In this document: one piece after another, positions 23,465-32,532 of the stretch
Layout: the number at the start of each line of letters is the position of its first letter
Numbering within the stretch: position 1 is the first letter of the stretch
Origin: an uncultured bacterium
Lineage (GTDB): Bacteria; Verrucomicrobiota; Lentisphaeria; Oligosphaerales; Oligosphaeraceae
Length of the DNA: 33,713 nucleotides
Reading direction: 5' to 3'
Assembly (NCBI GenBank): GCA_902776645.1
Contig: CACYQT010000070.1
Location: 1-33,713, forward strand
The notes under the pieces: generated by a model
Told to the model about the DNA's origin: nothing
Databases searched by the model: none
What the model saw: only the letters and a program-made list of their open reading frames with translations
Made by a program: the position numbers and the translations under genes

Positions 23465-24931
23465 ATGAAAATAACCTCCGACAGCTTCAATCCAGTTCTC
23501 ATCAAGGAGTTGCGACAGCATTTCCATGGGAAGCTCTTTTTGATCACCATGGCGTTGCTCCTGTTGGCGCAGCTCGCCACGGTGTTCATCCTCTATGCCA
23601 ACATGGAGACGGCGCTGGCCAACAACCACACCGTAGACGTCATGGGCCCCGCCCTTTTCACGGCCTCGCTTGTTACGTTCAGCATCGCCTGCGTTCTGCT
23701 CTGCTGCATCGCCAGTCTCTCGCGATTCATGGGGGAACGGATCAATCCGGAGCTCGACTTCTCGCGTTTCTGCGCCATGTCACCATTGCAGATCCTGTGG
23801 GGGAAGATGACATCCTGCTACGCCATCGCCATTTACCTCCTGTCGCTCTGCCTTCCGTTTCTGGTCATCGCCTATTTTCTGCGCGGACTGTCCATCATCA
23901 ATATCGCCCTTGGCGTGGCGTTCGCCATCGTCGGCGCGCTTTTCGCCATCCAAGTCGCCCTCTTCATCGGCTCGGTCGGGCAGAAAAGCCTAGTCGGCAT
24001 TCTTGTTTTCGGCGCCATCTGGGGGTCTGGCGGCATAATAAGCGTCATCGGTGGAATCGTCTCCCGCTTCATATATCGCGGAAGCGTTTCCAACTTCACC
24101 TTGCCAATATGCTTGGCCTTGTTTCTGGTATTCGTCGTCATCGGATTCATTTTCGTGTTGAATCTGGCGTTGCTGTCGTCTCCGCTCGCCAACCGAACCA
24201 TGCCCGCCCGCATCTACACGATCGCGCTCGCCCTGATTTCGCCGGTCTTCGGCTTCTGCATCTGCTATATTCCCAAAATCCCCTTGCCCATGACGGAAAC
24301 CATGGTCACGACCTTCTTCGTCGCCTGCGTCATATCCTCCTGCATGTGCAGCTTCATCGCCGGTTTTGAACGAAGCGTCATCGGCCCCCGCGTGCAGCAT
24401 CAATGCCCGCAAAAACCGCTGCAACGGTTCGGATTCTTCCTTATCTCATCAGGATCCGGCGGCGGCATCATGCTGGCGTGGATTTTCGAACTCATCGCAT
24501 TCGCCATCGCCCTATGTCTTTTCCCGTCCCGTGGGGCCGCCTATTCGACATGGCCCATGTCGAAAGTAGAGGCTCTCGCCATTCTCGCGTTTGGTTTCTC
24601 CAGCCTACTCTATACGGAAATCGGATTATGCATCCACAAGCGTTTCAATATGATGCCATTTTCCGCATGGTTGGCAACCGCTGTCATCATCTGCTTTCTT
24701 CCATTGCTCCTCTTCGCTTTCGCCAGCTTCACATATGAAGGGAAAGGATACGATTTCTCCCACATGCTCATCACGACACCCTTCTATCTGATTTCCTTGA
24801 ATGACCATCGCTTGGCACTCACCGACATCGTCTGCTGGTTCGGGCCGTTCTTCGCCCTCGTCGCCTACGGCTTCGCATTCCCGTACATTCTTGAACAATT
24901 CAAATCCCTGCGCATTTCCTCCGATTCGTGA
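23465..24931 (+). CDS. ABC-2-type permease
   Basis: 488 residues with about 10-12 hydrophobic helices, beginning with NPVLIKELRQHFHGKLFLIT, the opening typical of ABC-2 permeases (a cytoplasmic NPvl-kEl segment leading into helix 1). Further helices include FTASLVTFSIACVLLCCIASL, SLCLPFLVIAYFL, FVVIGFIFVLNLALL and FGPFFALVAYGFAFPYIL. The cytoplasmic loop with ELDFSRFCAMSPLQILWGKM is also usual. The stop overlaps the DUF58 GTG start (GTGA, 24928-24931). Partner of the preceding ATPase; cargo unknown. Confidence 0.9.
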   Translation: MKITSDSFNPVLIKELRQHFHGKLFLITMALLLLAQLATVFILYANMETALANNHTVDVMGPALFTASLVTFSIACVLLCCIASLSRFMGERINPELDFSRFCAMSPLQILWGKMTSCYAIAIYLLSLCLPFLVIAYFLRGLSIINIALGVAFAIVGALFAIQVALFIGSVGQKSLVGILVFGAIWGSGGIISVIGGIVSRFIYRGSVSNFTLPICLALFLVFVVIGFIFVLNLALLSSPLANRTMPARIYTIALALISPVFGFCICYIPKIPLPMTETMVTTFFVACVISSCMCSFIAGFERSVIGPRVQHQCPQKPLQRFGFFLISSGSGGGIMLAWIFELIAFAIALCLFPSRGAAYSTWPMSKVEALAILAFGFSSLLYTEIGLCIHKRFNMMPFSAWLATAVIICFLPLLLFAFASFTYEGKGYDFSHMLITTPFYLISLNDHRLALTDIVCWFGPFFALVAYGFAFPYILEQFKSLRISSDS

Positions 24932-25782
24932 ATCCTTTCTTTCAACAACATGTCTCAAAGGCGATCCTCCGTGCAGAAAGCCTGAAACTGTCATCCTCCG
25001 CCAAGACGACGGGACTGGACGGCAGACGGCTCGGAACACGCACGGGAAACGCCCTCGAATTCGCGGAATACCGCGACTACCATCCAGGCGACGACATCCG
25101 ACGACTGGACTGGCGTGTCTTCGCACGCTCCGAACGGTTCATGGTCAAGATGTTCTCGGAGGAAATCGATCCACGATGCGATATCATCATCGACCAGTCC
25201 GCCTCCATGGCCGTCCATGACGAAAAGGCCGCCGCCGCGCTTTCTGTCGCCGCCCTGCTCGCCGTGGCCGCGCAGAATGCAGGCTTCTCCCTTTCCGTCT
25301 GGCATGCGGCGGACGTCTGGGAAAAGGAACCCGTCCCCTACACGCCGCTCGATTGGATCCATACGGATTTCAACGCCGCCCTCAGCCCGGGTTCCACTAT
25401 CGCCGCCGTACCGGCCGCCTTCCATAAACGCGGCCTTCGCATTGTCGTCTCCGATTTCCTCTGGCCGGAAGAACCCGCCCGTTTCCTCCGCCCGTTGACG
25501 GACGGCGCCCTCCGCACATTCGCCCTACAGCTCCTTCAAGAAGACGACCTATCCCCTTCACAAGACCTCTTCACGACATTGCAGGACGCAGAATCCGCAG
25601 AAGAACGAAACCTCCTGCTCGACGAAGCCACCATCGCCGCCTATAAGCAACGCCTGACGACGCATCTATCCCTTTGGGAACGAGCCTGCAACGACTTCGC
25701 CGTCACGCTGATCCGCCTCAATCCCGCCGAACTCCTCCGTTCATGGGATATTTCACCGTTAAGCGCTTTAATATCTTCCTAG
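24928..25782 (+). CDS. DUF58 domain protein
   Basis: 284 residues from GTG 24928, coupled to the permease stop. The DUF58 core is complete: TGNALEFAEYRDYHPGDDIR, RLDWRVFARSERFMVKMF and a VWA-like DQSAS (Asp89, Ser91, Ser93) that forms a MIDAS-type metal site. The domain ends with VSDFLWPEE and a helical tail. DUF58 proteins are regular partners of MoxR ATPases. No membrane segment is visible, so it probably sits on the cytoplasmic side. Its TAG stop is the first rung of the second CTAG ladder. Confidence 0.92.
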   Translation: MNPFFQQHVSKAILRAESLKLSSSAKTTGLDGRRLGTRTGNALEFAEYRDYHPGDDIRRLDWRVFARSERFMVKMFSEEIDPRCDIIIDQSASMAVHDEKAAAALSVAALLAVAAQNAGFSLSVWHAADVWEKEPVPYTPLDWIHTDFNAALSPGSTIAAVPAAFHKRGLRIVVSDFLWPEEPARFLRPLTDGALRTFALQLLQEDDLSPSQDLFTTLQDAESAEERNLLLDEATIAAYKQRLTTHLSLWERACNDFAVTLIRLNPAELLRSWDISPLSALISS

Positions 25783-25814
25783 TAGACTAGAAATCTAGAA
25801 AGCTAGAAGGCTAG
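25779..25814. repeat. CTAG ladder 2 (8-bp period, 5 sites)
   Basis: CTAG at 25779, 25787, 25795, 25803 and 25811, exactly 8 bp apart. The first includes the stop codon of DUF58; the last ends 19 bp before the BatA-like start. Intervening tetranucleotides differ (taga, aaat... types), so only CTAG and the period are conserved. Confidence 0.85.
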
Positions 25815-25833
25815 TTTCCATCATCCTTGCCCA

Positions 25834-27510
25834 ATGTCTTTTTTTCTCACCAATCCATTCTATCTAATATCACTTATCAGCATCATCTTGCTCTTAGTGA
25901 TATATTTTCTGCATCGGCGGACGCAGAAGCGGAAAGTTTCCGCGCTGTTTCTGTGGCCCATACAGGAAATGACGCAGAACAACGGCCTCCATCTGAAAAT
26001 CAAACGGCTGCCGCTGTCGTTTTTCCGCGAAGCCGCCGCCCTCGCCTGCCTGGCCGTCGCCGCCGCCATGCCGTTCTGGCTTGGAAAAGACGACGTGCCC
26101 GTGCTCGTCGTCATTCTGGACAACTCCTATTCCATGCAGGCGGGCTCCCCATCCGTCAAGTCATTATGCCAGAACAAGTTGGAAGACTACCTGCATCAAA
26201 TACCGAACCGCCGCATCCTCTGGTATCTCGCAGGCTCGGAAGCCACGCTGCTGGCGGATTCCACGCAGCCTTTCGACTATGAATCAAAATGGACCGCCCA
26301 CGACATCCGCGGCGACCTCTCCGCAACGCTGGCGGAGGCCAAACAGCACTGCCCGAACGCCGAATATCTGCTCGTCACAGACCATCAGCCTGATTTTATA
26401 CTGCAGGACGACACCGCCTGCATCGCCTGCGGCTCGCCGCGCCCCAATCTCGCCATCGTCACAGCCCGCCGAGACGCCTCCCGCCTGCTGCTTGAAATCG
26501 CCAATTTCTCCGACAAGCCAGCGGACGCCACGCTGACGTTTTCCATCTCCCAATCGCCTGTGCCACTGTCGTTTACGCCTCATGAACAGAAAAAACTCTC
26601 TTTCGATTTAAAGGATCTTCAAGCCTCCGTGACCGTTGAAATCAATTCACAGGACGACACGCTTGCGGCGGACAACCGCATCACGCTCGTCGCGGAGCCG
26701 CGGCCGCCGTTGCGATTTGCCGTTTCCGACAATCTTCCGCAAGCCGCCAAAACGCTTCTGGACGCCACATTGCATTCCGATTACGTACGTTCCGACAATC
26801 CGGAAATCATCTTCACGGCCCCCGTGGAAGACGCGAAACCGCCGGCCGCCCATCGCCTCGTCTGGCACTGCCCGCAAGTGGATAAAACCGTCTTCTCCTC
26901 CGCTCCCGTCATTCCGCTTGGAGACATCCCGCTTCTGCGCGGACTGGATTTCACCTCCGTCCGCTGGCCGGCAGACCATTCGCTAGAACTTCCTGGAACC
27001 AAGTTGCTTATCCAAGACAAAGCCACCTTGCTATCCGCCGTCAAACGGCCAGACGGCTTCATGGACTACCATCTGAATCTTTTCCCGAACCAAGGCAACC
27101 TCCACCGCCTGCCCGCCTGGCCGTCGCTCTTCTGGAATCTCGCAGACATCCTCCGCGACGACCGTGAAGGCCCATTGCGCCGCAATTGGAATCTCGGCGA
27201 ACTCGTCGCCTTCCAAATCCACAATCCCGCCATCAAATCAATCGCGTTGAAAGGGCCTGCGGCGCGAGACCTTCCCGTCCTTCGCAGGACAGCCATCGCA
27301 GGTTTCCTCCCGCCAGGCATTTACACGGCAAAAGCGGGGGATGCCTCATGGGAGCTGTCCGTCACCGCCTTGTCCGCAAACGAATCCAATCTCGCCAACG
27401 CCATGACCGTCACGCGGTCGCTCACGCCCGCACAACGCTTTTCAACATCCCCCCGCCATCCTCTTGCCTGGCTGTTCGCCATTCTCGCCATTCTTTTCTT
27501 CATCATTTAG
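25834..27510 (+). CDS. BatA-like VWA membrane protein
   Basis: 558 residues. The N-terminus (NPFYLISLISIILLLVIYFL, then HRRTQKRKVSALFLW) matches the BatA/aerotolerance N-terminal domain, with a second helix at about 65-83. A VWA-type MIDAS follows in VVILDNSYSMQ (Asp96, Ser98, Ser100). The large remainder (about 190-530) is beta-rich and probably periplasmic, and a final helix lies at about 541-557. Compared with classical BatA the VWA part is short and the C-terminal part long. Probably a metal-dependent protein-binding component in the inner membrane that is regulated by MoxR. Confidence 0.82.
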   Translation: MSFFLTNPFYLISLISIILLLVIYFLHRRTQKRKVSALFLWPIQEMTQNNGLHLKIKRLPLSFFREAAALACLAVAAAMPFWLGKDDVPVLVVILDNSYSMQAGSPSVKSLCQNKLEDYLHQIPNRRILWYLAGSEATLLADSTQPFDYESKWTAHDIRGDLSATLAEAKQHCPNAEYLLVTDHQPDFILQDDTACIACGSPRPNLAIVTARRDASRLLLEIANFSDKPADATLTFSISQSPVPLSFTPHEQKKLSFDLKDLQASVTVEINSQDDTLAADNRITLVAEPRPPLRFAVSDNLPQAAKTLLDATLHSDYVRSDNPEIIFTAPVEDAKPPAAHRLVWHCPQVDKTVFSSAPVIPLGDIPLLRGLDFTSVRWPADHSLELPGTKLLIQDKATLLSAVKRPDGFMDYHLNLFPNQGNLHRLPAWPSLFWNLADILRDDREGPLRRNWNLGELVAFQIHNPAIKSIALKGPAARDLPVLRRTAIAGFLPPGIYTAKAGDASWELSVTALSANESNLANAMTVTRSLTPAQRFSTSPRHPLAWLFAILAILFFII

Positions 27511-27515
27511 TAACA

Positions 27516-30281
27516 ATGACCATCGCCTATCCCATAGCCTGGCTGCTGCTGATTCCGCTGTTGCTCTACTGGCATTTCCACCGCCAGCCGAACCGCGCCG
27601 CCAACATCCTGCGGCTTTGCTTCATCATGCTGGCAGTCGCCATCATGTCGGGCATCTCCCTGAAATGGAAGGACCGCAACGGCATTCTCATCGCCGTCGT
27701 CGACCAGTCCAAATCCATGCCGGACAACACCAAACAGGAAATCAAAAACGCCCTCAAACGGCTGGATTCCAAACGCCCCGCCAATTCACGGCTCGGCGTC
27801 GTCTCATTCTCCGGAACCGCCGTCATTGAAAAAATGCCGGATGAGTCGCCGTTCGACGATTTCACCGCCTATCTTCCGAATCCGGACGCAACCAACCTCC
27901 ATGACGCCGTCACGGAAGCGTTAAAGCTTATTCCACAAGATACACCGGCCCGCCTTCTGCTTTGCACCGACGGCACTTGGAACGGCCAAAATCCGCAGAA
28001 CGCCTTCGCGAAGGCCGCCGCCCAATCCATTCCGGCAGACGTCAAACTCTATTCGCGCGACCGTCTCAACGATCTCGCCATCGCGGACATCCAGGCCCCC
28101 TTCACCGCCTATCCGAACGAGACGTTCGCCGTGTCCATCATCGTTTCGTCGCCTGTCAACCAGAACGCCGTCCTCTCCATCAGCCGCAACCGTTCACAGC
28201 CCGTCCAGCAGAAAGTCACCTTGCGCCGTGGCGTCAATCAAATCGTAAGACGCGACCAAAGCGAGACTTCGGGCGTCGTCGCATACGATGTCCGCATCCT
28301 TCCTGAAAACGGGCAGCTCGACGACATTCCCGAAAACAACAGCGGCCATCGAATCGTCCAGATCGTCGGTCGCAAGCGTCTTCTGCTTTTGACGGAATCG
28401 CCGTCGCAAAATCTTGCGAAAATACTCGCCGCGGCGCAGCTTCCCGTAGACGTCCATACACCGTCGCCGCATATTCTTTCACCAGAACGTCTTGCGAACT
28501 ATTCCGGACTGATTCTTGAAAACGTTCCCGCCTCCAGACTCGGCATGAACGGCATGGAGCTCGTCTCGCAGCTTGTCAAAAGCGGCGCTCTCGGCCTGTT
28601 CATGACGGGCGGCCGCTCCTCCTTCGCTGTCGGCGGATATTACAAATCGCCATTGGACGACATCATGCCCGTCACGATGGAGCAACGGCAGGAAATCCGC
28701 AAAAGCCAAGTCGCCGTCGTCGTCGTGCTCGACCGTTCGGGCAGCATGTCCATGACCATTCACGACGGCCGCACGAAAATGGATCTGGCCAATCTCGGAA
28801 CCGCCGAAGTCTTCAAGTTGCTCGCGCCGACGGACTTCTTCAGCGCCATCGCCGTCGATTCCACGCCGCACATCGTCATTCCGCTGTCGCCTGTCAGCAC
28901 ACAGCCCAACGCGGAAAGCGCCATCCGCAGCATCAGATCCATGGGCGGCGGCATTTATGTCTACACAGGGCTCGTATCCGCCGTCCATCAGATGACGAAA
29001 ACCAACGTCGTCACCCGCCACATCATTCTTTTCGCGGACGCGGCGGACGCGGAAGAGCCAGGCCAATACCACGACCTTCTGGCGGAATGCCGCATCAGCG
29101 ACATCACCGTCTCCGTCATCGCGCTTGGAAAGGAAACGGACAGCGACGCCGATTTTCTGAAAGAAGTCGCCCGCCTCGGCGGCGGCATCTGCTATTTTAC
29201 GGAAAACGCCAACGAACTGCCGCGAATCTTCGTCGAAGACACCTTCGCCATGGTCCGCAACACGTTCATCGAAGGCGAGACGCAGGGAGCCTTCACGCCG
29301 TCCGTCCAGACACTTTCGTCTGCGAACGTCTTCGGCCAGCCCGCGACACTCAAAGGCTACAACCTCTGCTACGCCGCCCCGCAGGCGGATGTGCAGTTTG
29401 TCACGTCAGATGAAAACAAAGCGCCGCTGGCCGCTACGCGGACCGTCCAATTGGGACGCACGGCCGCCTATACGGGCGAGGCGGACGGCAAATACACGGG
29501 GCCGTTCGCCAGCCATCCGGCCGCCGCCCCTCTGCTCACGGGACTCGCCAATTGGATCCTACCGCCGGAAGACGAAAGCGAAGACTATCTTGTTTCACAA
29601 ATTCTTGCGAACGGCTTGCTTACCATCTCCATCGATCTCACGCCGAACCGTCCGCGCGATCCGTTCCAAGACATTCCTGTCTTCAATGCCGTCGTCCAGA
29701 ATGGACGTGGCGAAAACACCACGTCGACCATCCGTTTCCAATGGAACGGCGCCGACCAACTGGTCGCACGGCTTCCGTTACAAGGCGAATCCATCTGCAT
29801 GGGAACGGTCAGTTGGAAAGGGCTTGAATCGCCGATCGCCATCGCCCCCGCCATGATTCCCGTATCGCCTGAATTCGCGCCATTTACGGCAGACGACGGT
29901 CCGTCCATAGCCAATCTCGCGGCCGTCACGGGCGGCCGCGAACGAATCGTTCTGGACGACATCTGGAAGGAGCTTCCCGCCAAACACCGCTTCTTCGACA
30001 TGACGCCGATTCTCGCCATTCTCGCCATGCTCTGCCTTCTGCTTTCGAAGCTTCCCGTCTTCATCCGCAGGAAACGCCCGGCCATGGCGCAGCCTGTCGT
30101 CCAACGGCCTGTGGCACAAACGGCACAGGCCGTCGTGACCGCGAAGCCGCAACACGCTGAAAAACATCCACAACCATCTCAGCCAGAGGCTCAACCGGCC
30201 ACGCAACCCGCCCCTTCTGAACCGCCGTCTGAATCATCAGCTTCCATTTCAGACGCCCTCAAACGCGTTAGGAAAAGATAG
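27516..30281 (+). CDS. Large membrane protein with two VWA domains and a GATase-like module
   Basis: 921 residues from ATG 27516, 5 bp after the previous stop; the frame is open further upstream but that part overlaps the BatA-like gene. Two membrane helices (about 5-20 and 31-50) precede VWA domain 1 (VVDQSKSMPD, Asp63/Ser65/Ser67). Residues about 285-395 look like a Rossmann/GATase-like module (KRLLLLTESPSQNL, GALGLFMTGGRSSFAVGG). VWA domain 2 starts at about 400 (VVVLDRSGSMSM, Asp406/Ser408/Ser410) and includes RHIILFADAADAEEPG. Beta-rich domains follow, then a helix at about 832-850 and a cytoplasmic Pro/Gln/Ala-rich tail. This order is known in PVC and related bacteria next to MoxR clusters; function unknown. 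Last gene of the operon. Confidence 0.85.
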   Translation: MTIAYPIAWLLLIPLLLYWHFHRQPNRAANILRLCFIMLAVAIMSGISLKWKDRNGILIAVVDQSKSMPDNTKQEIKNALKRLDSKRPANSRLGVVSFSGTAVIEKMPDESPFDDFTAYLPNPDATNLHDAVTEALKLIPQDTPARLLLCTDGTWNGQNPQNAFAKAAAQSIPADVKLYSRDRLNDLAIADIQAPFTAYPNETFAVSIIVSSPVNQNAVLSISRNRSQPVQQKVTLRRGVNQIVRRDQSETSGVVAYDVRILPENGQLDDIPENNSGHRIVQIVGRKRLLLLTESPSQNLAKILAAAQLPVDVHTPSPHILSPERLANYSGLILENVPASRLGMNGMELVSQLVKSGALGLFMTGGRSSFAVGGYYKSPLDDIMPVTMEQRQEIRKSQVAVVVVLDRSGSMSMTIHDGRTKMDLANLGTAEVFKLLAPTDFFSAIAVDSTPHIVIPLSPVSTQPNAESAIRSIRSMGGGIYVYTGLVSAVHQMTKTNVVTRHIILFADAADAEEPGQYHDLLAECRISDITVSVIALGKETDSDADFLKEVARLGGGICYFTENANELPRIFVEDTFAMVRNTFIEGETQGAFTPSVQTLSSANVFGQPATLKGYNLCYAAPQADVQFVTSDENKAPLAATRTVQLGRTAAYTGEADGKYTGPFASHPAAAPLLTGLANWILPPEDESEDYLVSQILANGLLTISIDLTPNRPRDPFQDIPVFNAVVQNGRGENTTSTIRFQWNGADQLVARLPLQGESICMGTVSWKGLESPIAIAPAMIPVSPEFAPFTADDGPSIANLAAVTGGRERIVLDDIWKELPAKHRFFDMTPILAILAMLCLLLSKLPVFIRRKRPAMAQPVVQRPVAQTAQAVVTAKPQHAEKHPQPSQPEAQPATQPAPSEPPSESSASISDALKRVRKR

Positions 30282-30302
30282 TCTTTCCAAGCCTCTTGCT
30301 TT

Positions 30303-30314
30303 CTAGCATTCTAG
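30303..30314. repeat. CTAG ladder 3 (8-bp period, 2 sites)
   Basis: CTAG at 30303 and 30311, 8 bp apart, 22 bp after the operon's last stop codon. Short, but it repeats the position and spacing of the two longer ladders in the same operon. Confidence 0.55.
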
Positions 30315-30360
30315 TTTTCCTCTATTTACTTCCTTATTTCTATTGGAAGGCTATATTATG

Positions 30361-30505
30361 CTTAAGTCTCGGCAACGTTTCAGTTTAGTCCGCCCGAGTG
30401 GGCGGGGCTGAAACTTTATCCGGTGAATCCCGTGCAAACCGGGAGCTGTCGCGCAACCGTAAATGGCCCGTCGCCATGAGTCGGATCCCGTAGCCGAGGC
30501 ATCAC
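30361..30505 (+). promoter_or_regulatory. Cobalamin riboswitch
   Basis: The conserved core CGGTGAATCCCG (30421-30432) followed by GCGCAACCGTAAA (30451-30463) matches the central B12 aptamer, and GAGTCGGATCCCGTAGCC (30478-30495) corresponds to the B12 box. The closing helix pairs 30366-30373 (gtctcggc) with 30493-30500 (gccgaggc). A side arm pairs GTTTCAG (30377-30383) with CTGAAAC (30408-30414) and ends in CGCCC/GGGCG, the arm that carries the kissing loop. No T-run follows, so control is more likely at translation: the AAGGAAGG before the receptor start lies about 25 bases on. Binding adenosylcobalamin or another corrinoid should lower receptor expression. Confidence 0.88.
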
Positions 30506-30541
30506 AGCCACAATTTGTGCGCGTAACGCAAGGAAGGCAAC

Positions 30542-32521
30542 ATGAACCTGAAGAAACTCTGCATCCGAACCATCCCCGCAACCCTCCTCTGCTTCCTGTC
30601 ATCGACTTTCGCGCAGGAAGCCCAAGAAGCCGAAACGCAGGAACTCCCCCCCATCACCGTCACAGGCGTCCGCACGAACGCACGCGCGGATTCGCTCGGC
30701 CAGTCCGTCACCATCATCGATCGTCAACAGCTTGACAAGACGGAACTTCCGTATGTCCAGGATGTCATCGTCGAACAGCCGGGCGTCAGCTTCTATTCCT
30801 ACGGCCCCCGCGCCAGCAATCCCGCCATCACCATCCGCGGAATGCGTTGGTATCATACCAAACTGCTCATCGACGGATATCCCTATATCGACAACTCCAC
30901 CACCAGCGGCGTCGCCCCGATGTTCGACAACATCTCGCTTGATCTCATCGACCGCATTGAAATCGTGAAAGGCGCCGTCTCCCTGCAGGGCAGCTCCGCG
31001 CTCGGCGGCATCGTCAACATCATCACCCGCAAGCCGCCGCAAGAGGACGGCGTCCACGGCATCTTCAACGTCGAAGCGGGCAGCCATGGCCGTTTTGACA
31101 CATCCGCCATCGTCTATGGCCGCCAGTCCATCGTCGACTACAAGATCGGCGTGGCCCGCCAGCGTGAACGCGGCATCTCCGTCTATCGCAAAGGCCCCCA
31201 GGCCGCCATGTCCATCAACGGCGACGACGACCATTTCCGCTCCATGAACTATTTCGGCGACCTTGGCTTCCAGCTCGACGACAAATGGCGCATCGAACTC
31301 GGCGGCTCCTTCACGGATACCGATGAAGAGTACGACGACGGCTACACCGGTGACTGGGGCAGTGGTCCCGATCACGACGACATCTGGCTCCGCAAGACCA
31401 TGGGCCATGCGAAACTCGCCGGCACGGGCCTCTTCAACGACACGCTCGACCTCTCCCTCTCCTACGCCCAGACCCGTTCCGACCGCCAATACATTGGCGT
31501 CGGTGGCGGCAGCGCATACCGCTACCTTGGCGACCTCTCCCTCGTCAACGCACAGGCCATTCTCCACATCAACGACTGGAACACGCTGACTGCCGGCATC
31601 GACTTCCAGCATGAACAAGTCCGCGGCTTCATGGTCGGCTACGACAACCGCAAGTTCAAGGAATGGGACGAAACCTACCGCACCGTCGGCTACTACATCG
31701 GCTACCAGATCGAACCGCTTGAAAATCTCTTCTTCAACGCCAACTTCCGCTACAACCACCATTCCGATTTCGACCACGAATGGACCGGCGACGTCTCCGC
31801 CCGCTATCTGCTCGAGCCCACGGGCACGACGTTCCGCACATCCTACGGCAAAGGCTACCGCGCCCCCAACCCGTACGAACTGATGCCTCTCGCCAACAAC
31901 ACATGGTATTGGCACGGCAACCCCAACCTGAAGCCTGAAACCGCCCGCACGTGGGACATCGGACTCGAACAGGATATCATCGGCAAACAGCTCACCGCCG
32001 ATGTCACCTATTTCCAGAATGTCGTCGACAACTACATTGACTCCTACGGCGGCTATGATCCCAATACGTGGATGTCCTATCCTGTCAACATCGACAAGAT
32101 GAAAGTCCGCGGCATCGAGGCCGGCATCAACGCCCGCCCCATCGACGAACTCACCCTGCGCCTCGCCTACACGTGGCAGCATGCCCGCAACATCCAGACA
32201 GGCGAACATTTCCGCCCGCTCATCGCCGACCACATGTTCAGCTTCGACGCCACATGGAATCCCATCCAGCAGCTCGACCTGAACATCGGCGGCGTGCTCG
32301 TCGGCCCCCGCCAGAACAACAACGGCGCAGGCTCCGCCAACAAGATGCACAACTACTGCCTCGTCCACACCACCGTCGGCTGGAAGTTCAACGACCATTT
32401 CAAAGTCTACGGCCGCATCGACAACCTCCTCAACGAAAACTACGCCACGGTTGACTCCTACGGCACCGTCTACAACACCTATGGCCGTGTCTACTATCTC
32501 GGCCTGACCTATTCCTTCTAA
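30542..32521 (+). CDS. btuB: TonB-dependent vitamin B12 receptor (BtuB-like)
   Basis: 659 residues. Signal peptide about 1-24 (FLSSTFA/QE), a TonB box in LPPITVTGVR, plug domain to about residue 165 (VIVEQPGVSFYSYG, ITIRGMRWYHTKLLIDG, DRIEIVKGAVSLQGSSALGG, VNIITRK), then the 22-strand barrel ending YYLGLTYSF with a terminal Phe. The barrel includes YGKGYRAPNPYELM and NPNLKPETARTWDIG, which are standard for vitamin and siderophore receptors. The riboswitch upstream makes cobalamin or a related corrinoid the most likely substrate. Strong ribosome binding site AAGGAAGG at 30530-30537. Energised by the TonB complex partly encoded downstream. Confidence 0.92.
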   Translation: MNLKKLCIRTIPATLLCFLSSTFAQEAQEAETQELPPITVTGVRTNARADSLGQSVTIIDRQQLDKTELPYVQDVIVEQPGVSFYSYGPRASNPAITIRGMRWYHTKLLIDGYPYIDNSTTSGVAPMFDNISLDLIDRIEIVKGAVSLQGSSALGGIVNIITRKPPQEDGVHGIFNVEAGSHGRFDTSAIVYGRQSIVDYKIGVARQRERGISVYRKGPQAAMSINGDDDHFRSMNYFGDLGFQLDDKWRIELGGSFTDTDEEYDDGYTGDWGSGPDHDDIWLRKTMGHAKLAGTGLFNDTLDLSLSYAQTRSDRQYIGVGGGSAYRYLGDLSLVNAQAILHINDWNTLTAGIDFQHEQVRGFMVGYDNRKFKEWDETYRTVGYYIGYQIEPLENLFFNANFRYNHHSDFDHEWTGDVSARYLLEPTGTTFRTSYGKGYRAPNPYELMPLANNTWYWHGNPNLKPETARTWDIGLEQDIIGKQLTADVTYFQNVVDNYIDSYGGYDPNTWMSYPVNIDKMKVRGIEAGINARPIDELTLRLAYTWQHARNIQTGEHFRPLIADHMFSFDATWNPIQQLDLNIGGVLVGPRQNNNGAGSANKMHNYCLVHTTVGWKFNDHFKVYGRIDNLLNENYATVDSYGTVYNTYGRVYYLGLTYSF

Positions 32522-32532
32522 AACAACACACA

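Noticed and set aside
27186..27515. Extra 110 codons in front of the double-VWA protein
   Set aside because: Overlaps the BatA-like gene, is Arg/His-rich nonsense, and ATG 27516 gives a normal membrane N-terminus.
30329..30349. cttcc/ggaag inverted repeat as operon terminator
   Set aside because: Only five pairs with an 11-base loop and no T-run after it.
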